Shown piece after piece: positions 52,168-62,302 of a stretch of DNA of 64,000 nt. The notes beneath the pieces were generated by a model that saw only the letters and a list, made by a program, of their open reading frames with translations, was not told the origin of the DNA and searched no databases. How positions within the stretch are numbered: position 1 is the first letter of the stretch; each line of letters opens with the position of its first letter. This stretch comes from Marinobacter sp. F3R08 (GTDB lineage: Bacteria; Pseudomonadota; Gammaproteobacteria; Pseudomonadales; Oleiphilaceae), in assembly GCF_018860425.1 (NCBI RefSeq), contig NZ_JAHKPI010000008.1:1-64000 (forward strand), read 5' to 3'. A program made the position numbers and the translations under genes.

Positions 52168-54597
52168 GTGGCTGAAGTTCAAGACATGCCAAAACTGTCG
52201 ACGCGTCTTCAACGTTTTCGAACAGGCTCGCCCCTGTCCTTCAGGCTGTTGGCCTGGATTCTCCTGTTCAGCTCCGCCTTTACACTCGTGGCGTCTGCTA
52301 TCCAGATCTACTCCGATTATCGAAAAGACCTTTCTCAGATCGATAACAGAATGCAGGTAGTCGAAGCTGGTTACGCATCCAGTCTCGCCCGAAGTCTCTG
52401 GGCCCTTGATCAGAAACTGCTGCAGACCCAACTGGAAGGCATCCTCAGCCTGCCTGATGTTATTCATCTTCGGCTGAGAATCGAACCCGATTCCGAACTC
52501 GTTATGGGTGATATCCCGCGGGAAGCAAAAACCACCTCTCACAGCTTTAGCCTGGTTCATCAGGGCGATGAAGTGTTCAGGCTGGGCGAGCTGACGGTAA
52601 CCGCTGATCTGGACCGGGTATACGATGAGCTCAGGCGGAAGGTGGGAGTCATTCTCCTGACCCAGTTCCTGAAGACATTTTTTGTTTCGATCCTGATCAT
52701 CTGGATTTTTCAGCATTTCGTTGCACGCCATCTGACGACCATGGCGAATTACGCCCGTGATTTTTCACTGGAAACTGCTTCCAGGCCGCTCACTCTGGAC
52801 AGACCCAACTCGGCATCAAACCGCAACGACGAGCTCAGCCGGGTCACCGACGCCATCAATCAGATGCGCGAGCGACTTAATGCCGATATGCAGCAGCAAC
52901 AAAAGGATGCCGCTGATATTCGCAAATTTTCCAAGGCTATAGAGCAAAGCCCCTCCTCTGTTCTGATTTGCGACCGGCAGTGGCGCATTGAATTCGCCAA
53001 CCAGAAGTTCACTCAATTGACCGGGTACGAAGCGGCATCGATTATTGGTAAACACCCCGGCGCCCTCGGAGACAACGATATTGAAAACCGGGAAAGCCGA
53101 CATCTCTGGCAATCGATCCGCTTGCAGGTACAGAGGGTCGGTGTCTGGCAAGGAGAGGTAAACAGCGTGCGCAAGAACGGCGAACGTTTCTGGGAGCAGT
53201 TTATTGTTACTCCCATAAAGGACGAGTCCGCCGGCACCACGGGTTACCTTATTCTGGGCGAAGACATCAGCATCCGGAAACGTTATGAGCAGCAACTCTT
53301 GCGTCAGGCCAACTACGACATTCTCACCGGCCTGCCTAACCGAATGCTGGCACTGGATCGGCTCAAACTTGCACTCGCCCAGGCACGCCGCGAAAGCACG
53401 CTGGTAGGCGTAATGTTCCTTGATCTCGACAATTTCAAGCACATAAACGACACCCTCGGCCACGACGCAGGCGACAATCTGCTTATTGAAGCGGCTCGCC
53501 GGATTTCCAGCTGCCTTCGCGGGACCAGCACCGTGGCGCGACTGGGGGGTGATGAGTTTCTGGTTATCCTGCCCGGCCTTACCGGTCCGGAAGCCTCATC
53601 ACAAGTGGCAGAGCGTATTTTGAAAACCTTCTCTCCGCCCTACATTCTCAACGGTCAAGAGGTGTTCGTAACCACCAGTATCGGGATTGCAGTCTTCCCG
53701 ACGGACTCTGACAACAGCGGCACGCTGCTGCAGCACGCCGACGCCGCCATGTACCAGGCCAAGCATAAGGGCAAGAGCTCGTTCGCCCATTTCACACCAG
53801 AAATGACGGAAGTGTCCCACGAACGCCTGAAAATGGAGTCCAGCATGCGCAGGGCTCTGGAGCTGAAGGAATTCGAACTGTATTTCCAGCCCATCGTGAA
53901 TACCGACTCCGGTACGCTGTGCTCTGTTGAGGCTCTTTTACGCTGGAATAACCCGGTCATGGGCATGGTGATGCCCGACCGCTTTATTCCGCTGGCCGAA
54001 GAAACCGGACTGATTACCCCTATCGGAGAATGGGTTCTTGAGGAGGCTTGTCGCGCAGCCATGAGATGGAAACAGGCCAGCGGAAAAGACATTGGCATTT
54101 CTGTGAATGTATCACCTCGGCAGTTCCGCGACCCAGGCTTTACAGAGGCCGTCATGAACGCCCTTTCCACCAGTGGACTGGCACCGGAACAACTGGAACT
54201 TGAAATCACCGAGCGATTGATTCTCGACAACTCTATTGAAACCGCCGAAATACTGCGCCAGCTCGACAAAAACGGAATCCGGCTGTCCGTAGACGATTTC
54301 GGTACAGGATACTCAGCCCTCAGCTACCTGAAAAGCTACCCGTTCGACACGCTTAAAATTGACAAGTCCTTCGTTCAGGATGTCATGAGGGAGCCTGAGG
54401 ATGCCTCACTGGTTCGAGCCATTATCAATATGGCTCACAGCCTCGGCCTGAGGGTGATTGCTGAAGGGGTCGAGGAAGAAGCGCAGACTCACTTCCTCAA
54501 GACGGAGAAGTGCGACTTCTCCCAGGGTTACTTCTACAGCCGCCCCCTGCCGGCGTCGGATTTTGACACCTGGCTCGCCAGCAATCACCGGGTATAA
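52168..54597 (+). CDS. Membrane PAS-GGDEF-EAL cyclic-di-GMP protein
   Basis: The product (809 residues from GTG at 52168; 803 from ATG at 52186, neither with a good ribosome site) is an inner-membrane sensor. TM1 is at about 27-49, followed by a periplasmic domain to about 160. TM2 (about 165-185) leads into a HAMP-like region, PAS (about 250-370), GGDEF (about 385-545) and EAL (about 560-800). GGDEF is intact (RLGGDEFLVILPG), but the I-site position reads RGTS, not RxxD. The EAL domain keeps EALLRW, DDFGTGYSAL and KIDKSFV, so phosphodiesterase activity is likely. Net activity cannot be decided from sequence. Confidence 0.92.
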   Translation: MAEVQDMPKLSTRLQRFRTGSPLSFRLLAWILLFSSAFTLVASAIQIYSDYRKDLSQIDNRMQVVEAGYASSLARSLWALDQKLLQTQLEGILSLPDVIHLRLRIEPDSELVMGDIPREAKTTSHSFSLVHQGDEVFRLGELTVTADLDRVYDELRRKVGVILLTQFLKTFFVSILIIWIFQHFVARHLTTMANYARDFSLETASRPLTLDRPNSASNRNDELSRVTDAINQMRERLNADMQQQQKDAADIRKFSKAIEQSPSSVLICDRQWRIEFANQKFTQLTGYEAASIIGKHPGALGDNDIENRESRHLWQSIRLQVQRVGVWQGEVNSVRKNGERFWEQFIVTPIKDESAGTTGYLILGEDISIRKRYEQQLLRQANYDILTGLPNRMLALDRLKLALAQARRESTLVGVMFLDLDNFKHINDTLGHDAGDNLLIEAARRISSCLRGTSTVARLGGDEFLVILPGLTGPEASSQVAERILKTFSPPYILNGQEVFVTTSIGIAVFPTDSDNSGTLLQHADAAMYQAKHKGKSSFAHFTPEMTEVSHERLKMESSMRRALELKEFELYFQPIVNTDSGTLCSVEALLRWNNPVMGMVMPDRFIPLAEETGLITPIGEWVLEEACRAAMRWKQASGKDIGISVNVSPRQFRDPGFTEAVMNALSTSGLAPEQLELEITERLILDNSIETAEILRQLDKNGIRLSVDDFGTGYSALSYLKSYPFDTLKIDKSFVQDVMREPEDASLVRAIINMAHSLGLRVIAEGVEEEAQTHFLKTEKCDFSQGYFYSRPLPASDFDTWLASNHRV

Positions 54598-54636
54598 ACC
54601 GAAACCTACGGGGGCATGGAAGGCGGCTTACCGATG

Positions 54637-54660
54637 CCGGGGCAGCATCGCTCTCCCCGG
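54637..54660. terminator. Hairpin between convergent GGDEF-EAL and der genes
   Basis: CCGGGG (54637-54642) pairs with CCCCGG (54655-54660), loop of 12, between convergent gene ends. No T run, so function is uncertain. Confidence 0.35.
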
Positions 54661-54662
54661 GA

Positions 54663-56084
54663 TCAGCGCTTCAGACTCTTCTGACGCTTTTTCTTGGGCC
54701 GGCGACCCTGCTTCTCGTCATTGTCCTTTTTGACCTTCTGACGCGGCGTCAACCGGTCCACTTTACCAGCGAAGGGGTTTTCGCCTGATTTAAACTCGAA
54801 ACGTATCGGAGAACCCGTGACCTTGAGAACCTTACGGAAGGTATTCTCAAGATAACGCTTGTAGGCGCCTGGCAGTGAATCCACCTGATTACCGTGTACG
54901 ACAATCACCGGCGGGTTTGAGCCGCCCTGATGGGCGTACCGTAGTTTGATTCTGCGTCCGTGCACCATTGGCGGCTGATGTTGGGCAATCGCATCCTGCA
55001 ATATAGCGGTCAGGCGATTGGTTGGCCATTTTGCCATGGCGGACTCGTAACAGGCCGCTACAGACTCATACATCACGCCAACTCCTGAGCCGTGAAGCGC
55101 AGAAATATAGTGTTTATCGGCGTAATCCAGAAAATCGAGTCGGCGCTGAACCTGCTCCTTCACGCGCGCGCGATCCTCGGGATCCATGCCATCCCACTTG
55201 TTCACTGCGATAACCAGTGAACGCCCGGCGTCCAGAACAAAACCTATCAGGTGAAGATCCTGATCTACCAACCCTTCCCTGGCATCAATAACCAGAATCA
55301 CCACATGGGCGTCATCGATCGCCTTGAGCGTTTTGATAATGGAAAACTTTTCAACCACTTCGCTGACATTCTTGCGGCGACGAACACCGGCGGTATCTAT
55401 CAGCGTGTACTGATGCCCTTGCCGCTCGTAGGGGATATAGACACTATCCCGGGTGGTACCGGGCATGTCATAAACCACCACCCGGTCTTCCCCCAGCATT
55501 CGATTTACCAGGGTTGATTTCCCGACATTTGGCCGTCCGACAACACCAATGCGGATACCTGGATAGCGATCTGCCCTATCCTCCTCTTCACGCTCTTCTT
55601 CAGATGGCAGAAGGATTTCCACCATCGACCGGATACCCCGGTTGTGGGAGGCAGCGATCAGGAACGTGGATTCGAAGCCAAGGCTGTAAAAATCAGACGC
55701 AGCAATATCCGGATCCTGTCCGTCGGTCTTGTTCACAACAAGGTGAGCTTGCTTACCTGAACGACGGAGGCTGTCCGCGATCAGTTCGTCACCGGCGGTC
55801 AGCCCTGCACGGCCGTCCACCAGGAACAGAACAATATCTGCTTCCTCAACAGCCTGCATGGACTGCCGGGCCATTTCCAGATCCAGGCCCTGCTCGTCAC
55901 CGGTAAGGCCGCCGGTATCAATAACGATGAAGCGCTGGCCCTCATAGCTGCCCTCACCGTATTTGCGATCACGGGTTAAACCCGGAAAATCCGCAACCAG
56001 GGCATCCCTGGAACGGGTCATCTGATTAAACAGCGTCGATTTGCCGACGTTAGGACGGCCGACAAGGGCAATTACTGGGGTCAT
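54663..56084 (-). CDS. der: Ribosome assembly GTPase Der (EngA)
   Basis: Der is a double GTPase needed for 50S subunit assembly. The 473-residue product has two G domains, each with GRPNVGKST (starting near residues 7 and 185) and DTGG/DTAG motifs. NKTD and NKWD specificity motifs are present. A KH-like domain (about 360-440) and a very basic tail ([21 protein letters not shown]) follow. It is last in the leftward block, 9 bases after bamB. Confidence 0.97.
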   Translation of the reverse strand: MTPVIALVGRPNVGKSTLFNQMTRSRDALVADFPGLTRDRKYGEGSYEGQRFIVIDTGGLTGDEQGLDLEMARQSMQAVEEADIVLFLVDGRAGLTAGDELIADSLRRSGKQAHLVVNKTDGQDPDIAASDFYSLGFESTFLIAASHNRGIRSMVEILLPSEEEREEEDRADRYPGIRIGVVGRPNVGKSTLVNRMLGEDRVVVYDMPGTTRDSVYIPYERQGHQYTLIDTAGVRRRKNVSEVVEKFSIIKTLKAIDDAHVVILVIDAREGLVDQDLHLIGFVLDAGRSLVIAVNKWDGMDPEDRARVKEQVQRRLDFLDYADKHYISALHGSGVGVMYESVAACYESAMAKWPTNRLTAILQDAIAQHQPPMVHGRRIKLRYAHQGGSNPPVIVVHGNQVDSLPGAYKRYLENTFRKVLKVTGSPIRFEFKSGENPFAGKVDRLTPRQKVKKDNDEKQGRRPKKKRQKSLKR

Positions 56085-56093
56085 AATACGGAA

Positions 56094-57266
56094 TCAATCC
56101 TGCGGGTTAACCTGAAATACGGCCATCTTCCCGCTGTTGCCAAAAACCAGCAGGTTACCATTGGCAAGGCGCTGTGCCGGTACGCGGATACCCTCATCGT
56201 CAAACTCCAGTTGCCCGACCAGCCTTCCATCCTCCCGGTCAATGGCGTGCAGGTAGCCTTCGAAATCACCTACCACCAGATAGTCTTGATAAACCATCGG
56301 CTGGGTGAGTTGGCGCCATGCAAGACGGTCCTGGGTCCACATATCCCGACGATCCGAGCCTCTCAGAGCAACAATGTCTCCATTGGCTGAAGCAAGATAG
56401 ATCTGCCCGTCACCGATCATCGGTGAGTAAAGGCTCGATGCCTTCTTACTCCATATCTCCTGGCCCGTTCGGATATCAACAAGGGCAAGTTTGCCCTGAT
56501 AGCCAACCACCATAACGGCCGTATCGATCACAAGGGGCTGCCCTGTCACGTCTACTAACCGCTCAAGTTCTGTACGGCCCTGGGCTTGGCCCACCTCATA
56601 CTGCCACATGGGTTGCCCTGAAGCTGCTGCCAGTGCGATCAGTTTGCCACTGGCAAAGGATGTGATAACAACATCACCACCGACCAGGGGAGGCGCAGCT
56701 GCCCGTATGGACAGAACGGGAACGGTACCATCGTACTGCCATAACTTTTCGCCATTGGTGACGCTGAAACCCAATACTTTGCCATCCGTCGTCTGGGCGA
56801 CCACAAGGGAACCATTAGACTGTGGTGCCGATAGCACCTCCGTTGGCAATGCCTGGCGCCAAACCTCGGAGCCATCCTCCCGGGACAGGGCTACCAGGTC
56901 TGCATTTTCGGTGGTCAGGTAAAGATACTGCCCATCACCACCCAGACCGGAAAAGATGCGATCTCCGAATTCCGATTCCCAGATGACCTTACCCGAATCC
57001 GATGCCACGGCGTAAAGCTCACCGTCTGCTGAAGCGGCGTAAATAATATCTCCGGCATTCAATGGTGCCAGGTAGAGAAACTCACCGTCATGGCCATCAC
57101 CTACGGACATGCTCCAGACTCTTTCAAAGTCAGCGGACACGTTAATGTCAGGAACCGGAGCAGGTTGTTCAAACGTGTCCGTGCTGCTGCAGCCACCGAG
57201 TACACCAAGGAGAACGAGTCCCAGAAACAGTCCGCGTTTTGAGAACCTGTCTCGGAAAACGGGCAT
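56094..57266 (-). CDS. bamB: Outer membrane assembly lipoprotein BamB
   Basis: BamB is a lipoprotein of the BAM complex that inserts beta-barrel proteins into the outer membrane. The 390-residue product has a lipobox LGGC with Cys26. An eight-bladed PQQ-type propeller follows with repeated motifs such as GKVIWESEFGDRIFSGLGGDGQYLYLTTENADLVALSREDGSEVWRQAL. The start shares one base with the yfgM stop (TGATG). The order yfgM-bamB-der is conserved in gammaproteobacteria. Confidence 0.96.
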   Translation of the reverse strand: MPVFRDRFSKRGLFLGLVLLGVLGGCSSTDTFEQPAPVPDINVSADFERVWSMSVGDGHDGEFLYLAPLNAGDIIYAASADGELYAVASDSGKVIWESEFGDRIFSGLGGDGQYLYLTTENADLVALSREDGSEVWRQALPTEVLSAPQSNGSLVVAQTTDGKVLGFSVTNGEKLWQYDGTVPVLSIRAAAPPLVGGDVVITSFASGKLIALAAASGQPMWQYEVGQAQGRTELERLVDVTGQPLVIDTAVMVVGYQGKLALVDIRTGQEIWSKKASSLYSPMIGDGQIYLASANGDIVALRGSDRRDMWTQDRLAWRQLTQPMVYQDYLVVGDFEGYLHAIDREDGRLVGQLEFDDEGIRVPAQRLANGNLLVFGNSGKMAVFQVNPQD

Positions 57267-57922
57267 CAGGCATCCTCCCCGACGCCGAGGTCTGCCAGTT
57301 TCAGTTCCAGAACACCGCTACGACCTTGCTGACCCTGTTCTCGAGCAGTCAAATACGCTTCAAGGGCAGCTTCACGGTCGCCCTTCGCCAGCAAGATATC
57401 GCCCCGGAGCTCGGAGTACATGGCATCGAATGAATCGGCAGAACCAGCGCCATCGATGGTGGCCAGGGCCTCATCGTACAGACCTGCAGAAAACTGGGCA
57501 CGCGCCAGACGGTTGCGGACCACAAGCGCCAGTGCCTCAAGTTCACCGGTCTTTTCCAGAGCCCACTCAAGAGAGTCAACCGCAGCTTGAGCATCTCCAT
57601 CCTGCATCAACTGCTGACGGGCGAGAATCAGGTTGCCGTATACCGCATAGGCACTGTCCGAGTAATCATCCCTGAGAGTCTGCGCCACAAACGCGACTGT
57701 CTCGCCGCTGGTTTCATCAGCCTGATCACTAAAGGCGTTCAGAAGGTTGGCGAACTGGTTCGCCGCCTCAGTACGCTGCTCGGCCTGATGGTTCTGCCAA
57801 GCCTGCCAACCGAACACAATGGCCAGGGCCGCACCAATGCCGATCAGCAGAGAACTGCCGTTCTTTTTCCACCAGTCCTTGATTGCCTGGATCTGTTCTT
57901 CTTCGGTGCGCAACTCTGCCAT
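57266..57922 (-). CDS. yfgM: Inner-membrane TPR protein YfgM
   Basis: YfgM is an ancillary SecYEG-associated protein linked to periplasmic chaperones. The 218-residue product has a short cytoplasmic N-terminus (ELRTEEEQIQAIKDWWKKNG). One membrane helix (about 22-42, GSSLLIGIGAALAIVFGWQAW) and a periplasmic TPR region follow, with YAVYGNLILARQQLM and SFDAMYSELRGDILLAKGDREAALEAYLTA. It lies between hisS and bamB. Confidence 0.93.
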   Translation of the reverse strand: MAELRTEEEQIQAIKDWWKKNGSSLLIGIGAALAIVFGWQAWQNHQAEQRTEAANQFANLLNAFSDQADETSGETVAFVAQTLRDDYSDSAYAVYGNLILARQQLMQDGDAQAAVDSLEWALEKTGELEALALVVRNRLARAQFSAGLYDEALATIDGAGSADSFDAMYSELRGDILLAKGDREAALEAYLTAREQGQQGRSGVLELKLADLGVGEDA

Positions 57923-57973
57923 GAGGACTCCTGTAGTCGAATTTTGCTTTTGTATCAGTAAATTTGGTCAGAT

Positions 57974-59254
57974 TCAGCTGGCCAGTGCTGCGGACAAAGT
58001 GTCGGCAAGCTCATCCTGGGCAACCTCGATTTGTGGTTCATCAGCACGCAAGGGCTTCAGTCCGACAGTTCCGTTAGCTACTTCGTTCTCGCCCAGAATC
58101 ACCGCATAGCTTGCGCCGCTACGATCAGCTTTCTTCATCTGGCTCTTGAAGCTTCCGCCACCACAATGGGAAACGACCACCCGATCCGGCAAAGCTGCAC
58201 GCAGTTTTTCAGCCAGCTGCATTGCCGGAGCCAACGCCCCCTCACCCATTGCCGTCACGTAGATATCAGCATTGTTGTTCACATAATCCGGAACCAGCTC
58301 AAGTGTTTCCAGCAGCAGAATAAGCCGCTCAAGGCCCATTGCGAAGCCAACCGCGAAAGTCGGCTTGCCGCCCAACTGTTCCACAAGCCCATCATACCGA
58401 CCGCCTGCACACACAGTGCCCTGTGCACCAAGGCTGTCGGTTATCCATTCAAAAACCGTCTTGCCGTAATAATCGAGACCCCGGACCAGCGCCGGATTCA
58501 CCGAATAACTCACGCCTGCGGCATCCAACAGTGCTTTCAGCCGGTCAAAATGCTCACGGGATTCCTCGTCAAGATAGTCGTCAAGACAGGGCGCGTTTTC
58601 CAGGATTCTGCGAGTGGAGGCATCCTTGCTGTCCAGGATTCGCAGTGGGTTGGATTCCAGACGACGCTGACTATCAGCATCCAGATCTGACTTGAACTGA
58701 CTTAAATAGTCCACCAGTGCCGAACGGTAAACCCGGCGAGACTCGGACGTACCGATCGAATTGATCTCAAGTCGGGTATGCCCTTCAAGCCCCAGCGCTT
58801 TCCAGAGTCTGGCAGTCAATACCAGTAACTCGGCATCAACATCAGGGCCACTCATACCGAAACATTCCACGCCAATCTGGTGGAACTGACGATAGCGCCC
58901 TTTTTGCGGACGTTCGTGTCTGAACATCGGACCGGTATACCAGAGCCGGCGGGTCTGGTTAAACAGCAGACCGTGCTCCTCTGCCGCCCGAACACAGCCA
59001 GCCGTGCCCTCGGGACGCAATGTCAGGCTGTCACCGTTACGGTCTTCAAAGGTGTACATTTCCTTTTCGACAATGTCGGTAACTTCACCGATCGATCGCT
59101 TGAACAGATCGGTTTGCTCCACAATCGGCATCCGGATTTCCTGGTAGCCGTACTGGGCCAGAACCCGACGAACCGTAGCTTCCACGAACTGCCATACCGG
59201 CGTCTGCTCCGGCAGGATATCGTTCATCCCGCGAATTGCCTGAATCTTTGCCAA
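57974..59254 (-). CDS. hisS: Histidyl-tRNA synthetase HisS
   Basis: HisRS charges tRNA-His. The frame that matches the family N-terminus ([20 protein letters not shown]) begins with TTG at 59254, with AAGGG about 6 bases upstream. The next ATG would remove residues conserved in E. coli HisS. The 426-residue product has the class II motifs [24 protein letters not shown] (motif 2), [12 protein letters not shown] and [16 protein letters not shown]-terminal anticodon-binding domain completes it. It lies between ispG and yfgM. Confidence 0.97.
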   Translation of the reverse strand: MAKIQAIRGMNDILPEQTPVWQFVEATVRRVLAQYGYQEIRMPIVEQTDLFKRSIGEVTDIVEKEMYTFEDRNGDSLTLRPEGTAGCVRAAEEHGLLFNQTRRLWYTGPMFRHERPQKGRYRQFHQIGVECFGMSGPDVDAELLVLTARLWKALGLEGHTRLEINSIGTSESRRVYRSALVDYLSQFKSDLDADSQRRLESNPLRILDSKDASTRRILENAPCLDDYLDEESREHFDRLKALLDAAGVSYSVNPALVRGLDYYGKTVFEWITDSLGAQGTVCAGGRYDGLVEQLGGKPTFAVGFAMGLERLILLLETLELVPDYVNNNADIYVTAMGEGALAPAMQLAEKLRAALPDRVVVSHCGGGSFKSQMKKADRSGASYAVILGENEVANGTVGLKPLRADEPQIEVAQDELADTLSAALAS

Positions 59255-59304
59255 TGTTAACCCTTAAACTCTGTCTGGATGATTATGCCCGGAAATGAAA
59301 ACGA

Positions 59305-60423
59305 TCAGTCGTCCGAACGGGCAATGATCGAATCTTCCTGTTCCTTGCGACGTGCCACTTCCTCTCGAATCAGACGCTCCAGATCTTCTGTCAATGTTGC
59401 ATTATCCAGCTTCTGATTCGGTTTGCCCGCCATGTAGAAGAGGTTTCTGGGGCTGCCTCCGGTGAGTCCGAGATCCGCCACTTTGGCTTCACCCGGTCCG
59501 TTGACGATGCACCCGATGATCGCAACGTCGAGAGAATCGTTCACATCCTCAAGCCGAGATTCCAGATCATTCATCGTCTGGATGACATCGAAGTTCTGAC
59601 GAGAGCAACTGGGGCAGGCAATGAAATTGATACCTCGGCTTCGAAGGCGAAGACTCTTGAGAATATCAAAGCCTACCTTGATTTCCTGAACCGGGTCTGC
59701 GGCAAGTGATACCCGGATCGTGTCGCCGATGCCATCCATCAGAAGCATGCCAAGACCCACCGATGACTTGACCGTACCGGAACGCAAGCCACCTGCCTCG
59801 GTGATACCAAGGTGCAGAGGCTGTTCAATCTGCCGGGCAATTTTGCGATAGGCATCTACCGTCATGAACACTTCTGATGCTTTCAGACTGACTTTGAAAT
59901 CCTGAAAGTCATGACGGTCCAGGATGTCAATGTGGCGCATGGCTGATTCTACCAACGCGTCTGCCGTGGGCTCTCCGTATTTGCGCTGCAGGGACTTTTC
60001 CAAAGATCCGGCATTTACACCAATACGAATTGGAATGTTGCCATCCCGAGCGGCACTGATAACCGCGCTGACGCGATCATCGCGACCTATGTTGCCCGGG
60101 TTGATCCGAAGACAGTCCACACCGAGTTCCGCCACCCTCAGAGCGATCTTGTGATCGAAGTGGATATCAGCGACCAACGGGAGAGACACCTGTTCACGAA
60201 TCTTTCCGAAAGCCTCTGCGGCGTCCATGGATGGAACAGAAACCCGCACGATGTCAGCACCCGCCTCCTGGAGCGCGCTAATCTGGCCAACCGTGGCCTC
60301 TACATCACAGGTATTGGTGTTGGTCATGCTCTGCACCGCTATGGGGGCATCACCACCCACAGGAACGTTACCCACCATGATCTGGCGAGATTTGCGTCTG
60401 ATAATCGGGGAATCCTGTTTCAT
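59305..60423 (-). CDS. ispG: 4-hydroxy-3-methylbut-2-enyl diphosphate synthase IspG (GcpE)
   Basis: IspG makes HMBPP in the MEP isoprenoid pathway using a [4Fe-4S] cluster. The 372-residue product equals the E. coli protein in length. It has the TIM-barrel N-terminal half ([32 protein letters not shown]). The cluster ligands are [11 protein letters not shown] near 270 and [12 protein letters not shown] near 304. It lies between rodZ and hisS. Confidence 0.97.
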   Translation of the reverse strand: MKQDSPIIRRKSRQIMVGNVPVGGDAPIAVQSMTNTNTCDVEATVGQISALQEAGADIVRVSVPSMDAAEAFGKIREQVSLPLVADIHFDHKIALRVAELGVDCLRINPGNIGRDDRVSAVISAARDGNIPIRIGVNAGSLEKSLQRKYGEPTADALVESAMRHIDILDRHDFQDFKVSLKASEVFMTVDAYRKIARQIEQPLHLGITEAGGLRSGTVKSSVGLGMLLMDGIGDTIRVSLAADPVQEIKVGFDILKSLRLRSRGINFIACPSCSRQNFDVIQTMNDLESRLEDVNDSLDVAIIGCIVNGPGEAKVADLGLTGGSPRNLFYMAGKPNQKLDNATLTEDLERLIREEVARRKEQEDSIIARSDD

Positions 60424-60457
60424 GTCTTACTGACCGATATAGAAATTTGATCGAGTT

Positions 60458-61465
60458 TCAGAGTGTCAGAGTAAATTCTGACCGGTTGTTGATAACCTGA
60501 TAACCATCGATGTCCAGAGGTTCCCCCTGGAACCGAATGGATTCGACCGCATTAACTGCGCCAATAACAACCCGTAGCGGAGCCGGTCCGGCAACATCAA
60601 TCTGCCCTCCGTCACGTTGAAGTGAATTCACCATACGGTTACCCGCGGCATCAACGACCTGAACCCAACAATCGTCGCTGAAACTGATCTGAAGGCGACC
60701 AGTATCGTCCGCCTCGGACACAGCAACGGAATTTTCCAGAACCGGCTCCGTGGTCTGGACAACTGTCGGAATCTGATCTGAGACAACGTCGACAGGCTCC
60801 TGTCGTGCATCTTCGTCGGCAACAGAATCCTCAACGGGCTGACGCTCGCCGGCATCCGCTTCAACAGATTGCGCCTCTGGGGCCACACTCTCTGATGGCA
60901 TGGCAGTAGACGCGGACTCTTCCGAACTGGCTATCACTTCCGGCTCGCTTTGTTCCGGCTCTGGCACTGCTGCCGATTCGCCAGCGTCGTCCCGACTGTC
61001 CTGTACTGCCTCAGAGTCGGTTACCGGCTCAAAGGGAGACTCATCCTGTTGAGGAACCACAAACGTGAACGCCAGATACCCTGCCACACCAAGAATTACA
61101 AGAAAGAACAGCGCCTTGGCAAATCGTCGCTTTCGCCGCCTACGGCGCTCGATATCAACCAGGGGATTTGCTTCCTGCTCTTGTGCCCGTTGTTGCCGAA
61201 TGGGCTCCAACTCCTGATCCAGAGCCGCAATAACAACATCTGCGCTCAGCCCTACGTGTTCCGCATAAGCCCGGACATACCCTTTCAGAAAGAGTTCGCT
61301 GTCAATCTGACTGTAGTCTCCGGCCTCTATCGCCTGTATAACCGCAGGACGTAAATGTTGCGCCGAGGCAATATCAGCCGAACTTAAACCGGCCTTCTCC
61401 CGTGCCTTTTGCAGAGTTTGCCCAACGGATTCCTTAATCTCTGGCTGTGCGCTTTCAGTTGCCAT
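60458..61465 (-). CDS. rodZ: Cytoskeleton protein RodZ
   Basis: RodZ links MreB filaments to the inner membrane and sets cell shape. The 335-residue product has a cytoplasmic helix-turn-helix (about 13-75, VGQTLQKAREKAGLSSADIASAQHLRPAVIQAIEAGDYSQI) and a basic stretch (RRRRRKRRF). One membrane helix (116-137) and a long acidic, Ser/Pro-rich periplasmic linker follow. The C-terminal DUF4115 domain is at about 250-335 (LQISFSDDCWVQVVDAAGNRM). Its start overlaps the pilF end by 11 bases. Confidence 0.95.
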   Translation of the reverse strand: MATESAQPEIKESVGQTLQKAREKAGLSSADIASAQHLRPAVIQAIEAGDYSQIDSELFLKGYVRAYAEHVGLSADVVIAALDQELEPIRQQRAQEQEANPLVDIERRRRRKRRFAKALFFLVILGVAGYLAFTFVVPQQDESPFEPVTDSEAVQDSRDDAGESAAVPEPEQSEPEVIASSEESASTAMPSESVAPEAQSVEADAGERQPVEDSVADEDARQEPVDVVSDQIPTVVQTTEPVLENSVAVSEADDTGRLQISFSDDCWVQVVDAAGNRMVNSLQRDGGQIDVAGPAPLRVVIGAVNAVESIRFQGEPLDIDGYQVINNRSEFTLTL

Positions 61466-62261
61466 TAGAAATCAGCACCTTATATTGTTGATATTCGCCT
61501 GACTCCGGAAAGTTGTTTTTGAGCTGAAGGGCAAGACTCGCTTCCTGATCATCGTCATTGAGATAGCGAGCAATGCGGATGCCGGTAAGAAGGCTTTCCG
61601 GTGAGTGAACCAGACGCTGATCCCTTTGCATCAGTGAGATCAGGCGCGAATAGTAGCGTGCTGCAGTGTTGTAATTCCCGGACTCAACGGAGACTCGGGA
61701 AAGCGCCAGAAGCGAACGGGCGTCGCCCCGTGTAAGTTCTACGGCCCGGCGATAGGACGTGACTGCCGCCTCCAATTCACCGAGTCGTTCCTCAGTCATA
61801 CCAAGGTTAAAAAACACAGACCCGCGATCCTGATATCCGGTATCCCGAGAAGCAGCGAGGAACTGGTCGCGCGCGTCGTCCATCCGCCCGTGGCCAAAAA
61901 GAAAGGCACCGTAGTAAACCCGAGCACGGGTAAAGTCTGAATCCTCAGATATTGCCTTCCTGAAGCTCCGTTCGGCCAACTCTGGCTCACCTTCAGCGTT
62001 GTACACCAGCCCCATCGCTGCCAGCGCGCCGGGTGCGCCCGGATCCAGATCCAGAGCTCTGTCCAGATGAAAACGGGCCCGTTCAAGGTTGCCCTGACCA
62101 ATATAAGCGGTGGCAAGTTTTACATAGTTGTCGAGAGCTTCCTGACGGTCCGCTTCCCGTGAGAATCGACTATCGGTGGTGGTAACGCAACCTGAGACCA
62201 GCAGAGTCAGCAACATAACTGCCAACATGAAAAAACGTCGGTTTGCTGGAATTGTAATCAC
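61455..62261 (-). CDS. pilF: Type IV pilus pilotin lipoprotein PilF (PilW)
   Basis: PilF is an outer-membrane TPR lipoprotein that helps assemble the PilQ secretin. The start is GTG at 62261 with AGGGGAC upstream; an ATG 33 bases further in would still keep the signal. The 268-residue product has lipobox LVSGC with Cys25. About six TPR units follow (ATAYIGQGNLERARFHLDRALDLDPGAPGALAAMGLVYNAEGEPELAERSFRKAI). Its place between rlmN and rodZ is the standard one. Confidence 0.95.
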   Translation of the reverse strand: MITIPANRRFFMLAVMLLTLLVSGCVTTTDSRFSREADRQEALDNYVKLATAYIGQGNLERARFHLDRALDLDPGAPGALAAMGLVYNAEGEPELAERSFRKAISEDSDFTRARVYYGAFLFGHGRMDDARDQFLAASRDTGYQDRGSVFFNLGMTEERLGELEAAVTSYRRAVELTRGDARSLLALSRVSVESGNYNTAARYYSRLISLMQRDQRLVHSPESLLTGIRIARYLNDDDQEASLALQLKNNFPESGEYQQYKVLISNGN

Positions 62262-62302
62262 GGGTGTCCCCTTCCTAAAATGGGCTACAATACGTTCCTG
62301 AC

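Noticed and set aside
51982-52731. 249-codon leftward frame overlapping the start of the GGDEF-EAL gene
   Set aside because: The region is coding on the plus strand for the sensor N-terminus. Only the last 28 codons have a ribosome site and are listed separately with low confidence.
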